64,000 nucleotides of DNA from MGIIa-L3 sp038150305 (GTDB lineage: Archaea > Thermoplasmatota > Poseidoniia > Poseidoniales > Poseidoniaceae): contig JAYOTG010000006.1 of the NCBI GenBank assembly GCA_038150305.1, forward strand, positions 25,047 through 89,046. Reading direction: 5' to 3'. Position 1 is the stretch's first letter, and each line of letters begins with the position of its first letter. The notes below the pieces were generated by a model. The model ran no database searches, was not told the DNA's origin, and saw only the letters and a list, made by a program, of their open reading frames with translations. Shown here in pieces: positions 1 through 6,959 of this stretch. Made by a program: the position numbers and the translations under genes.

Positions 1-849
1 GGTGGAAGCGCCAAACTGGCGGAAGTCCGGGAGCAGATCGAAACGAGCGTCAACACCTACGTGATTGTGAAGACCGGTGTGTCGATTGGTACGGCAGCGG
101 GTGCATCGATCCTGATGATTTCCTTTGGCATCGATCTCTGGTTCACCTGGGCCTTGCTCACCTTCCTGTTCAACTACGTCCCGTACATTGGTTCAGTGTT
201 CGCGATGATTCCGCCTTTGATTCTCGGCGCAGTCATGCTCAGTCCCGGTGCGCTGCTGACCTTCGCCATCCTCTCCATCATCAACCAGCAGGTGTGGGGC
301 AATTACATCGAAAACCGATGGGCTGGTCGCGCCCTCGGCGTTTCTCCTCTCGTCCTGCTCCTCGTCACCTCGTATTCCTTCTGGCTCTGGGGCTTGGTGG
401 GGATGATCCTCGCCGTGCCCTTCGCCGTGTTGGTGAAGATTGTCCTTGAGAACGTCGACGCCACGAAGCCCGTGGCCATTCTGCTTTCCGAGCGCGCGCC
501 GTCCTTGGACGAAGCGTGGGAAGATGCGGTGCGGGACGGCCTCATCTCGTCGTTTGAGGGTCGTTCCCTGCTGGAATTGCAGCACCTCTTGGATTACACC
601 GACGAGCAGGTGGCCATCATCGCAGCACGCTCATCCGCGCGTCGAGCCGTGCGACGCGGGCGTGTCAGCCAGGCGCAGTTGGATTTCTTGATGCGCGGCC
701 TTCCCTTGATCGACGGGGAGTGGACGGTCATCGCTGGTCTGAAGCCCGGGAAAGTGCCAAAGGAGCACCGCCAACTCATGGCCAACTTGTTGCACGCCTT
801 TACGGATGCAGCCGGGCGCCCAGTCGACCATCACCAGGAAGAAGCCTGA
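1..849 (+). CDS. AI-2E family transporter (permease), 5' end outside window
   Basis: The reading frame is open from base 1, so this is the C-terminal 282 residues of a gene that starts outside the window. Residues about 20-150 contain several hydrophobic segments and the family-like stretch LFNYVPYIGSVFAMIPPLIL followed by a QVWGNYIENR segment, typical of the second half of AI-2E/UPF0118 permeases (PF01594). Known members export or import small molecules or act in Na+/H+ exchange; the substrate cannot be told here. The last about 120 residues are hydrophilic, an unusually long cytoplasmic tail. Its stop lies 5 nt from the stop of the convergent UPF0147 gene. Confidence 0.85.
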   Translation, partial: GGSAKLAEVREQIETSVNTYVIVKTGVSIGTAAGASILMISFGIDLWFTWALLTFLFNYVPYIGSVFAMIPPLILGAVMLSPGALLTFAILSIINQQVWGNYIENRWAGRALGVSPLVLLLVTSYSFWLWGLVGMILAVPFAVLVKIVLENVDATKPVAILLSERAPSLDEAWEDAVRDGLISSFEGRSLLELQHLLDYTDEQVAIIAARSSARRAVRRGRVSQAQLDFLMRGLPLIDGEWTVIAGLKPGKVPKEHRQLMANLLHAFTDAAGRPVDHHQEEA

Positions 850-854
850 CGCGA

Positions 855-1121
855 TCAGAGCAGTTCCGTGAGGAGCTTCTCAAGTTCGGTGTTGATCATC
901 AGGATGAGGGTTCCAAACTCCGGCGGGATGTTGGGGTCCTCATACAGTTCCTCGAGTTTGGCTTGGGTCATCGCCACGCGAACATCAGTTTTCTTGCCGG
1001 TGTTCAACAACCACTGTTCCGTGACTTCCTTGGCTTGCCTCCGGATGTTCCGCGGGACTTTGGAGTCGTCAATTTCAGCGATGACTTTCGCTACATTTTG
1101 GAGTCGGGTCTCGATGTCCAT
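855..1121 (-). CDS. UPF0147 family protein
   Basis: A small protein of 88 residues that fits archaeal UPF0147 in length and sequence: SKVPRNIRRQAKE near residue 20, then DVRVAMTQAKLEELYEDPN. The family is a short helical protein conserved across archaea with no established function. The ATG at 1121 was chosen because the longer frame upstream runs through the divergent peptidase gene and has no family similarity. It is convergent with the permease gene and divergent from the prepilin peptidase. Confidence 0.9.
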   Translation of the reverse strand: MDIETRLQNVAKVIAEIDDSKVPRNIRRQAKEVTEQWLLNTGKKTDVRVAMTQAKLEELYEDPNIPPEFGTLILMINTELEKLLTELL

Positions 1122-1156
1122 GCACGTCACGCCCCGGTGTTTCTCCAGCGGGCCCG

Positions 1157-1163
1157 CTATAAG
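1157..1163 (+). promoter_or_regulatory. Putative TATA box of prepilin peptidase gene
   Basis: CTATAAG is centred about 25 nt before the GTG at 1185. This is the spacing expected for an archaeal TATA box driving a leaderless transcript. Read on the other strand the same bases lie about 39 nt from the UPF0147 start, so the element might serve both genes. Confidence 0.5.
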
Positions 1164-1184
1164 GTGATTGTGTCGTCGCGGTTT

Positions 1185-2174
1185 GTGGACGTTCAGGCGG
1201 CGCACGTCATCGCTGTGGCCCGAGGTGCCACCTTGCTGGCAGGGATGGGCGTCGCAGCATGGCTCGACCACCTCAACCGCCGCGTGCCAAACCGGCATTG
1301 GATCGTGTGGAGCCAGCCCGTGCTCCTGCTGTGGGTCCTCGACCTCGCCGTCAGGGAAGCCGATGCCGCCGTGTGGCTCACGATGTTGCTGCCATGGGCC
1401 TACGCCAGCGGTGCCGTGATTGGACGGCCGAGTTTGGCTGATTTGCGCGCCGGTTCCAAACTCGACCTCGCTGCGGTTCTGGTCTACCTGCTCGCGCTTG
1501 TGGGCCTGGTCTGGGGTGCTCAACTGCACGCGTCTGTGGAACCCATCGACCTCGTCTTGTGGAACCTCGAAGGCGCCCAAGCCCTGTGGTGGGAGCTGGT
1601 TGCGGTCACGTTGGTCCTCGTGGTGATCGACCTCGCATGGCGCCTTCGCTTGCTCCACGGCGGCGCTGACGCCAAGGCCCTGATGTGGGTGGCCATGCTC
1701 CTTCCCACGTGGGGGGCCATCACCTGGTTGTCCTCAGACAGCACCGTCGTGCTGGCCTTGCCGCCCGCGCTGTCCATTCTCCTTTGGGGAGGCTTCGCCT
1801 TCCTGCTCATTCCGCCGACGAACCTCGTCCGGAACGCCTACCGTGGCGACCTCAAGGGTCTCGGCGACCTTCGTCATGCCTTCCACGCCGAACGCATGCC
1901 CTTGCACGGGGTCAAGGACGCCCACGTTTGGATGCTCTCAGGCGTGGAGTCCGGCCTTGACGGGGTCGAGCGGGTGGTGCACCGCGTTCGCGCTCCACGT
2001 CGGACGCCGAGCGAAGAGGCCCTCAATGAAGCCATCATGGCGTTGGAGGCCCTTGAAGTGGAACGTGTGTGGGTCACCCGCAAAGTGCCGCTGCTCGTCG
2101 TGTTGTGGCCGGCCTGCGTCGCCGCTCTTGTGCTCGGTGATGTGGCGGGGTTGCTCTTCGCACCCCTGGTTTGA
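1185..2174 (+). CDS. Archaeal type IV prepilin peptidase (A24 family)
   Basis: A 329-residue polytopic membrane aspartyl protease that would cleave class III signal peptides of type IV pilins or archaellins at the cytoplasmic face. Both hallmark aspartates are visible: D28 in WLDHLNRRVPN and D162 in GGADAKAL, each next to membrane segments. Several further hydrophobic helices follow, and residues about 215-300 form a hydrophilic loop before a last helix, as in the archaeal A24 C-terminal extension. The frame is open further upstream, but that part overlaps UPF0147 and is not membrane-like. GTG 1185 sits about 25 nt after a TATA-like box. No pilin or archaellin gene is in the window, so the substrate is unknown. 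Confidence 0.8.
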   Translation: MDVQAAHVIAVARGATLLAGMGVAAWLDHLNRRVPNRHWIVWSQPVLLLWVLDLAVREADAAVWLTMLLPWAYASGAVIGRPSLADLRAGSKLDLAAVLVYLLALVGLVWGAQLHASVEPIDLVLWNLEGAQALWWELVAVTLVLVVIDLAWRLRLLHGGADAKALMWVAMLLPTWGAITWLSSDSTVVLALPPALSILLWGGFAFLLIPPTNLVRNAYRGDLKGLGDLRHAFHAERMPLHGVKDAHVWMLSGVESGLDGVERVVHRVRAPRRTPSEEALNEAIMALEALEVERVWVTRKVPLLVVLWPACVAALVLGDVAGLLFAPLV

Positions 2175-2184
2175 CGCCTGGTGA

Positions 2185-2334
2185 TCAGGGTCCGCGGCGC
2201 TCCACGTTCTTGGGGCGCAGGCCCTTGTAGCCGCACTTGCGGCAGCGGGCGGCTCGCACCGCGTTGCGGGCGTTGCACTTCATGCAGATCTTGCGATGCA
2301 GCATGCGTGCTTCGGCCTCGGGGAAGCGAGCCAT
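2185..2334 (-). CDS. rpl40e: 50S ribosomal protein L40e
   Basis: A zinc-ribbon ribosomal protein of 49 residues. The sequence begins MARFPEAEARML and carries a C-x2-C (CMKC) and C-x2-C (CRKC) pair followed by GYKGLRPK, matching archaeal L40e end to end, including length. The upstream 19 codons of the open frame are rejected because family members start at MARF. An A/T-rich stretch (CAAATAG, about 2358-2364) lies at promoter distance. The gene is convergent with the prepilin peptidase. Confidence 0.95.
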   Translation of the reverse strand: MARFPEAEARMLHRKICMKCNARNAVRAARCRKCGYKGLRPKNVERRGP

Positions 2335-2426
2335 GAGCCGGCGACCGCCTCCCCCTATTTGAGCGCACCGCAGCCCACTTGTGACCGTCAAGCGAGCGTT
2401 GAAGCCCCGTCTCCCGATGGAAGGGC

Positions 2427-3197
2427 ATGCGGATGACGCGCCTGCCGGGCATCCACCACGACGCGAATTGCGTCGTGGTTCAGGGTGAGGCCTCCGTGGT
2501 GCTCATCGACGCGGGTACGTCGTGGTACCAAGCGCTTCAGGTCGAGCGCATCTTGGGGTTGATCGACGAAGCGGTGCAACCCGAGCATCTGCTGCTGACC
2601 AGCCGCAGGTATCCGTTTTCGGGTGCGGCCGCTCATTTTGTCGAACGGTGGCCGGGCCTGCGCGTCCACGTGGGCGAAGCCGGTGTGGCCGCACTCGAAA
2701 CAGGCGATTTCTTCTCCACATGGGCCAACCGGTACGACTCGGACATGCCCGCCGTTCATGCAGAGCCAGTGGCCGACATGGACATGATTGCCCTTGGCGA
2801 CGGAGGCGTACAGGCCATGGCCCTGCCGGGCCACGCGCCGGAGGGACTCGGCTTCCTGGTCGAGGACCGCTCGACGATGGTCGTTGGAGCCGCGCTGCCC
2901 CGGGCCGACCTTCCGGCACGGCTGGATTTGCCAGGTTCCTCCCTGCTGGACCACGTGGCCAGCCTGACGCGTCTGCTTTCCCTTGACCTCGAAGCCGTGG
3001 TGCCGATGCGTGGCCCTGCCATTCGTGGGGCTCAGCACGTGCGAGAGGTGCTCTCCCGTCATCTGGAGCACTTTCAGTTGGTGCTCGAGGACGAGGGTCG
3101 AAAACCGCGTGGTTGGGCCAGACCAGCGCCGTCCGCGCTGTGGTTGACCCCAAGGGATCCGTGGCCGCTGGAGGAGCGTGAACAGCCGTCCGCATGA
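2427..3197 (+). CDS. Metallo-beta-lactamase-fold protein with degenerate metal site
   Basis: This 256-residue protein follows the MBL-fold plan. It opens with an ANCVVVQGEASVVLIDAGTSW strand pair (residues 13-33), then a strand ending LLLTSRRYPFSGA where active members have THxHxDH, then LPGHAPEGLGF (about residue 134) matching the second conserved histidine. The HxHxDH ligands are absent, so hydrolase activity is doubtful; it may be a pseudoenzyme. Two ATGs are possible: 2427, and 2433, which has a GGAAGG motif at better spacing. Its stop abuts the stop of the convergent next gene. The true role is unknown. Confidence 0.6.
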   Translation: MRMTRLPGIHHDANCVVVQGEASVVLIDAGTSWYQALQVERILGLIDEAVQPEHLLLTSRRYPFSGAAAHFVERWPGLRVHVGEAGVAALETGDFFSTWANRYDSDMPAVHAEPVADMDMIALGDGGVQAMALPGHAPEGLGFLVEDRSTMVVGAALPRADLPARLDLPGSSLLDHVASLTRLLSLDLEAVVPMRGPAIRGAQHVREVLSRHLEHFQLVLEDEGRKPRGWARPAPSALWLTPRDPWPLEEREQPSA

Positions 3198-3770
3198 TCA
3201 CATCGGCGCAATCAGACGATGGTCGGGTCCAACGACCAAGGTGCTGCGCCGCCGCGGATAGCGACGCGAGGTCGGGCGGACCGGGACCTGCGTATCGAGC
3301 GTCGTCCCTTGCCAATCAAGCGTCACGTGCGTCCCACGCACGGTGGCGATGATGGCATCCTCGCCAACCCGCAACGATGCGACGGGACCGTCCATCTGGG
3401 CGAGGGTGCTGAAGGCCTCAGTCTCGAGGTCCACCACGGCAACCGTCCCGTTTGAGGTGGCCACCATCACGTCACCATGTTCCGTCGGGCTTGCGGCCAG
3501 CGCTCGAATTCGACCCGCGTTAAGTTCGACGCGAGCAGCGACTGTAGCGAGTTCCATGGGAATCACGTGAAGCCGTCCGTGCGCATCGCCGACCAAGAGG
3601 ATGTCTTGCCCCTGGCGGTTCGGCATCGTCAGCAACACGCTTGGGACAGAGGCGATGGTCACGCGACGCTCGCGGTGACCAGGGACGCGGAGGTTGATTG
3701 AGCCGTCGTCGTGAGCGACGACGGTGGTGTGTCCACTGATGAGGGAGCGAACGACGGTTTTGCTGCGCAT
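3198..3770 (-). CDS. Hypothetical protein, beta-strand rich (propeller-like)
   Basis: A 190-residue protein of unknown function. It shows repeated short strands of the type found in WD40 or PQQ-like propellers: ILLVGDAHGRLHVIPMELAT, then VMVATSNGTVAVVDLETEAF, then IIATVRGTHVTLDW. Each is about 40 residues apart, enough for four blades or so, too few for a closed propeller alone. No signal peptide or membrane segment is visible, so it is probably cytoplasmic. It is convergent with the MBL-fold gene, with directly adjoining stop codons. Confidence 0.6.
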   Translation of the reverse strand: MRSKTVVRSLISGHTTVVAHDDGSINLRVPGHRERRVTIASVPSVLLTMPNRQGQDILLVGDAHGRLHVIPMELATVAARVELNAGRIRALAASPTEHGDVMVATSNGTVAVVDLETEAFSTLAQMDGPVASLRVGEDAIIATVRGTHVTLDWQGTTLDTQVPVRPTSRRYPRRRSTLVVGPDHRLIAPM

Positions 3771-3842
3771 ACCTTGGAACTGAACGCCGGGGGTTCACCT
3801 ACGTTACCAAGGGGGTAGGTGTGAAACTGAAAGTGAAGGTGA

Positions 3843-4109
3843 TCAGTAGTAATCGTCCTGTTTGTTCGTCTTTTTCCACGAACGGTAGCACGATTTGCAG
3901 ACGCGAACGCGGTTCTTTCGGACGATTACGGACTTGCCCCACATGTCCTCGGCGTCGGTCACGGAGAGGGAGCGTCCGCCCATGGTGCTGTCCGCCCAGC
4001 CCTCACAGCCGTTGACGCCACAGGGTTCCTTCCCGGTTTTCGCATCCTTTTTTTTCTCGTCGTCGCCGGTCTTCGCTTGGTTCGCCCTTGCGCGTGCCTT
4101 GAAGCCCAT
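3843..4109 (-). CDS. Small zinc-finger-like protein
   Basis: An 88-residue protein with a basic, charged N-terminus (about residues 1-27) and four cysteines arranged as C-x4-C (CGVNGC) and C-x2-C (CKSC) about 40 residues apart, a plausible structural zinc site. The C-terminus is basic-aromatic (YRSWKKTNKQ) and ends DDYY. I do not recognise a family. It lies just downstream of the TFB gene in the same direction (43 nt gap), so it may be co-transcribed with it and could bind nucleic acid, but that is inference. Confidence 0.65.
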   Translation of the reverse strand: MGFKARARANQAKTGDDEKKKDAKTGKEPCGVNGCEGWADSTMGGRSLSVTDAEDMWGKSVIVRKNRVRVCKSCYRSWKKTNKQDDYY

Positions 4110-4152
4110 GCGAGCGGGTCAAGTGCCCGACACAAGAAGGTTCGGACGCCGT

Positions 4153-5124
4153 TCAGGAGCGCTCTTCCATCCGGTCGAGGAGCACCAAGGTTTCGTTGAT
4201 GATGCGAACCAAGCCACGGAGCGTCACTTCCGAGACGTTTGCGATGCGGCAAATCTCAGACTGGGTGCGGGGCGTCTCTGAGGTTTGCGAGGCCTGGTAG
4301 ATGATGGCCGCAGCGACGCCCATGGGCTTCTTGCCCTGCCAGACTTCGTCGTGCGGGGCGATCCTGTTCCAAATCTCGTCCACGTTAAGGCGGAAGGAGG
4401 GCGGCAAACCCAGGTCGTTGATGAAGCGGTCAAAGTACTGGTCTGGGCCGCTCACGCGGTGCAGGTTGAGCTCGCGGGATGCTTTGCGGATCAGGCGAGA
4501 AAGCTCCTTTTCGTCCACCCCAAAGGATTCGCACAACTCAGGAATCTGACGGGGCAAGCGTTCCTCCCGCGCAACAAGGTAAGTGCACGCAGCGGTCACG
4601 CCGGCGATGGAGCGTCCGGTCACGAATCCCTTGGAGGAGAGGTGCCGGTAGAGGCGGGCCACTTCTTCCTGAAGGGAGATGGGAAGTCCTGAGCGATCAC
4701 GGATGAACTGGTTGGCCTTGACGAGGTTTCGCTCACGGGAACGACGGGTCTTGGATCGCTCGTCGATCACGCGTCGTCGTCGCCAGTCTCGGCGTGCCTG
4801 TGCGCTCATGCCATGCGAAGCGGCGGAACCCGAAGACAGGTCGCGCGCGTCAATGCTCGTGTTCAACCCGCGGTCAGCAAGCCGGTTGGTCATCGGCGCT
4901 CCTGTGCGGGCGCGGTCTTCACCGCGGTCCCGGTTGGTCCATTCCGCTCCAGGATCGATCAGGTTGTCGTCGGCAATGAGGCCGCAGACGTTGCAGACCA
5001 CTTCGCCACGGCTCATGTCCATGTGCCAGTCCACAGCGCCACAGTCCTCGCACGGCGAAGAGTGGCCGTCGAGGGTGCGACGTGGCTTGTTCTGGGCTTG
5101 ATGGCGGGGGTATGTACGGTCCAA
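4153..5124 (-). CDS. tfb: Transcription initiation factor IIB (TFB)
   Basis: Archaeal TFB recruits RNA polymerase to TBP-bound TATA promoters. The 323-residue protein has an N-terminal zinc ribbon (CEDCG and CNVCG, about residues 25-50), the B-reader/linker region, and two cyclin repeats; the first includes GRSIAGVTAACTYLVARE and the second KKPMGVAAAIIYQASQ. The start is taken as TTG 5124 because it has a consensus AAGGAG 8 nt upstream and gives the family N-terminal length; the frame extends further upstream only into the promoter. The gene is divergent from purA. Confidence 0.95.
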   Translation of the reverse strand: MDRTYPRHQAQNKPRRTLDGHSSPCEDCGAVDWHMDMSRGEVVCNVCGLIADDNLIDPGAEWTNRDRGEDRARTGAPMTNRLADRGLNTSIDARDLSSGSAASHGMSAQARRDWRRRRVIDERSKTRRSRERNLVKANQFIRDRSGLPISLQEEVARLYRHLSSKGFVTGRSIAGVTAACTYLVAREERLPRQIPELCESFGVDEKELSRLIRKASRELNLHRVSGPDQYFDRFINDLGLPPSFRLNVDEIWNRIAPHDEVWQGKKPMGVAAAIIYQASQTSETPRTQSEICRIANVSEVTLRGLVRIINETLVLLDRMEERS

Positions 5125-5132
5125 CTTCTCAA

Positions 5133-5168
5133 CTCCTTGTTCAATAGTGGTTTTCCAGAGTATATAAT
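5133..5168 (-). promoter_or_regulatory. TFB promoter and ribosome binding site
   Basis: On the minus strand ATTATATA (5168-5161) is a strong archaeal TATA box. Transcription would begin about 25 nt later, near 5139, immediately before AAGGAG (5138-5133), which lies 8 nt ahead of the TTG start at 5124. This is a short-leadered messenger with a Shine-Dalgarno site, in contrast to the apparently leaderless genes elsewhere in the window. Confidence 0.7.
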
Positions 5169-5349
5169 TGTGCGTCCGAACGGTGCAAACAGAATCCGAA
5201 GGCTGTGCGTGTTTACCTTCCAATTCGGTGCAACAAATGCACCAAGGTGGAAACGGTGAACCTTGTTAAATCTCAGCACCATATTCTCATGAGGTCGACT
5301 CAGGCAGGTTGATGGAGCGGTCATGCCGACCTCGGCTCGGAGTGAGCAC

Positions 5350-6651
5350 ATGCCAGCGACCGTCGTCTTGGGTGCGCAATGGGGCGACGAGGGCAAAGGC
5401 AAGCTGGTGGACCGGCTGGCCGAAGGCGCGAGCATGGTGGCCCGCTTCCAAGGCGGCAACAACGCCGGCCACACCGTCGTCCTTGGCGAGCGGGTGCTGA
5501 AGTTCCACCTCCTTCCTTCGGGCATCACCCGCGAAGACTGCAGGCTCGTCCTTGGGGACGGTATGGTGATCGACCCGTGGGTCCTCGACCAAGAGCTGCA
5601 AGGCTGGACCGCTGAGACCGGCCAAGAGGTCCGTGGGCACCGCCTGTTCATCTCCGAGCGCGCCCACATCATCCTCCGTTACCACCGGTTGTTGGACGGT
5701 TTGGACACCGTCATCGGGACCACCGGGCGCGGCATCGGTCCGACCTACGCGGACAAGATCAACCGGATTGGCGTCCGCTTCGGTGACGTCGTCGAACTGC
5801 TTGCGGACGACGCGGCCTTGTCAGCGATGGCCGAACGCATGACCGCCTCGCTCGCCGCGGGTGGTTTGGACGAGCCGATCACGGCGGCCAGTTTGCACGA
5901 GGACCTCGCGTGGGTCAACGCCACCTACGCTTCCTCCATCGCCAACACCGGCCTCATGCTCGACCACGCCCTGTCGCTTGGAGAACGCATCATCCTCGAA
6001 GGAGCCCAAGGCTGCCTCCTCGACATCGACCAGGGGACCTATCCGTTCGTGACCTCCTCGGTCACCTCGCGTGGCAACGCCACCCATGGCGCCGGCATTC
6101 ATCCGGGTCACGTGGACGAGGTCATTGGCATCACGAAGGCCTACATCACCCGGGTCGGCAACGGCGCCATGCCTACCGAACTCGAGGACGAGATTGGGCA
6201 TCATCTGGGAACGGTCGGCCACGAGTTCGGCACCACGACCGGTCGCAAGCGACGTTGCGGCTGGTTCGATGCCGTCGTGATGCGGCACGCCCAGCGTGTG
6301 AACGGCTTCACGTCGCTCGCTCTGACCAAGCTCGACGTGCTCGGGGGCCTCGATACGCTGCGCATCTGCGTCGGGTACCGCCTCGACGGCCACGACATCA
6401 CCGAGATGCCGGCGAGCGCCTCCGCCCTTGCCCGCTGCGAACCCATCTACCTCGACAGGCCCGGCTTCGAGGCCTTGACCGACGAGGGTTGGCTCAACTG
6501 GGCGCGCCGCGCCAACGCCAACGGCCTTGGCTTCGCTGCGCTCCCTCAGGCCGCGCAAGACTACATCGCTCGTCTCGAAGCCCTGACCGGCGTCACCGTA
6601 TCCAGCGTCGGCGTGGGTCCAGATCGCGACGCGACCATCGACCGGGCTTGA
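5350..6651 (+). CDS. purA: Adenylosuccinate synthetase
   Basis: PurA joins IMP and aspartate using GTP to make adenylosuccinate, the first committed step to AMP. The 433-residue protein shows GAQWGDEGKGKLVD near the N-terminus (P-loop-like, catalytic Asp), NAGHTVV with the catalytic His, GRGIGPTYADKINR, and the GTP/Mg region EGAQGCLLDIDQGTYPFVTSS shortened here by nothing obvious. Length is normal for the family. ATG 5350 has GGAGTGA just upstream and gives the canonical N-terminus; the ATG at 5323 would add nine residues. It is divergent from tfb. Confidence 0.97.
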   Translation: MPATVVLGAQWGDEGKGKLVDRLAEGASMVARFQGGNNAGHTVVLGERVLKFHLLPSGITREDCRLVLGDGMVIDPWVLDQELQGWTAETGQEVRGHRLFISERAHIILRYHRLLDGLDTVIGTTGRGIGPTYADKINRIGVRFGDVVELLADDAALSAMAERMTASLAAGGLDEPITAASLHEDLAWVNATYASSIANTGLMLDHALSLGERIILEGAQGCLLDIDQGTYPFVTSSVTSRGNATHGAGIHPGHVDEVIGITKAYITRVGNGAMPTELEDEIGHHLGTVGHEFGTTTGRKRRCGWFDAVVMRHAQRVNGFTSLALTKLDVLGGLDTLRICVGYRLDGHDITEMPASASALARCEPIYLDRPGFEALTDEGWLNWARRANANGLGFAALPQAAQDYIARLEALTGVTVSSVGVGPDRDATIDRA

Positions 6652-6711
6652 GGCCTCGACCCCGTCGCGCTTCCACAGGGATGATATGCAACCGGCCTAC
6701 CGGCAGGGCAG

Positions 6712-6784
6712 GGGCGCTTAGCTCAGTTGGAAGAGCGTCTGGTTTGCAACCAGAAGGCCGGGGGTTCAAATCCCCCAGCGTCCA
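6712..6784 (+). tRNA. tRNA-Ala (TGC)
   Basis: A 73-nt cloverleaf: acceptor GGGCGCT/AGCGTCC, anticodon stem CTGGT/ACCAG around loop TTGCAA with anticodon TGC, T arm GGGGG-TTCAAAT-CCCCC. The third acceptor pair is G3-U70, the alanine identity element. The discriminator is A and the 3' CCA is not encoded. Confidence 0.95.
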
Positions 6785-6959
6785 CTTTGCCTCCTGCTGT
6801 TGCTGGCGTGGACGCTTTGCCACGGGCTTCCCTCGCTACGCTCAGTCCAGCCCGTTGGCCCCAGCGTCCCTGATGGCTATGCATGCGATGGAGTCCGATT
6901 CTGAGTTGGTACCACGAGCGTTGCCGAAGTCTCTTTGTTTGCGACGGAATGGTTGAATC

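Noticed and set aside
720..1184. Long upstream extension of the prepilin peptidase frame
   Set aside because: It runs antisense through UPF0147 and the permease end, has no membrane character, and the TATA and GTG at 1185 explain the start better.
6785..6959. Possible small gene or RNA between tRNA-Ala and the large secreted gene
   Set aside because: No conserved frame, no clear TATA box and no stable structure evident by eye.
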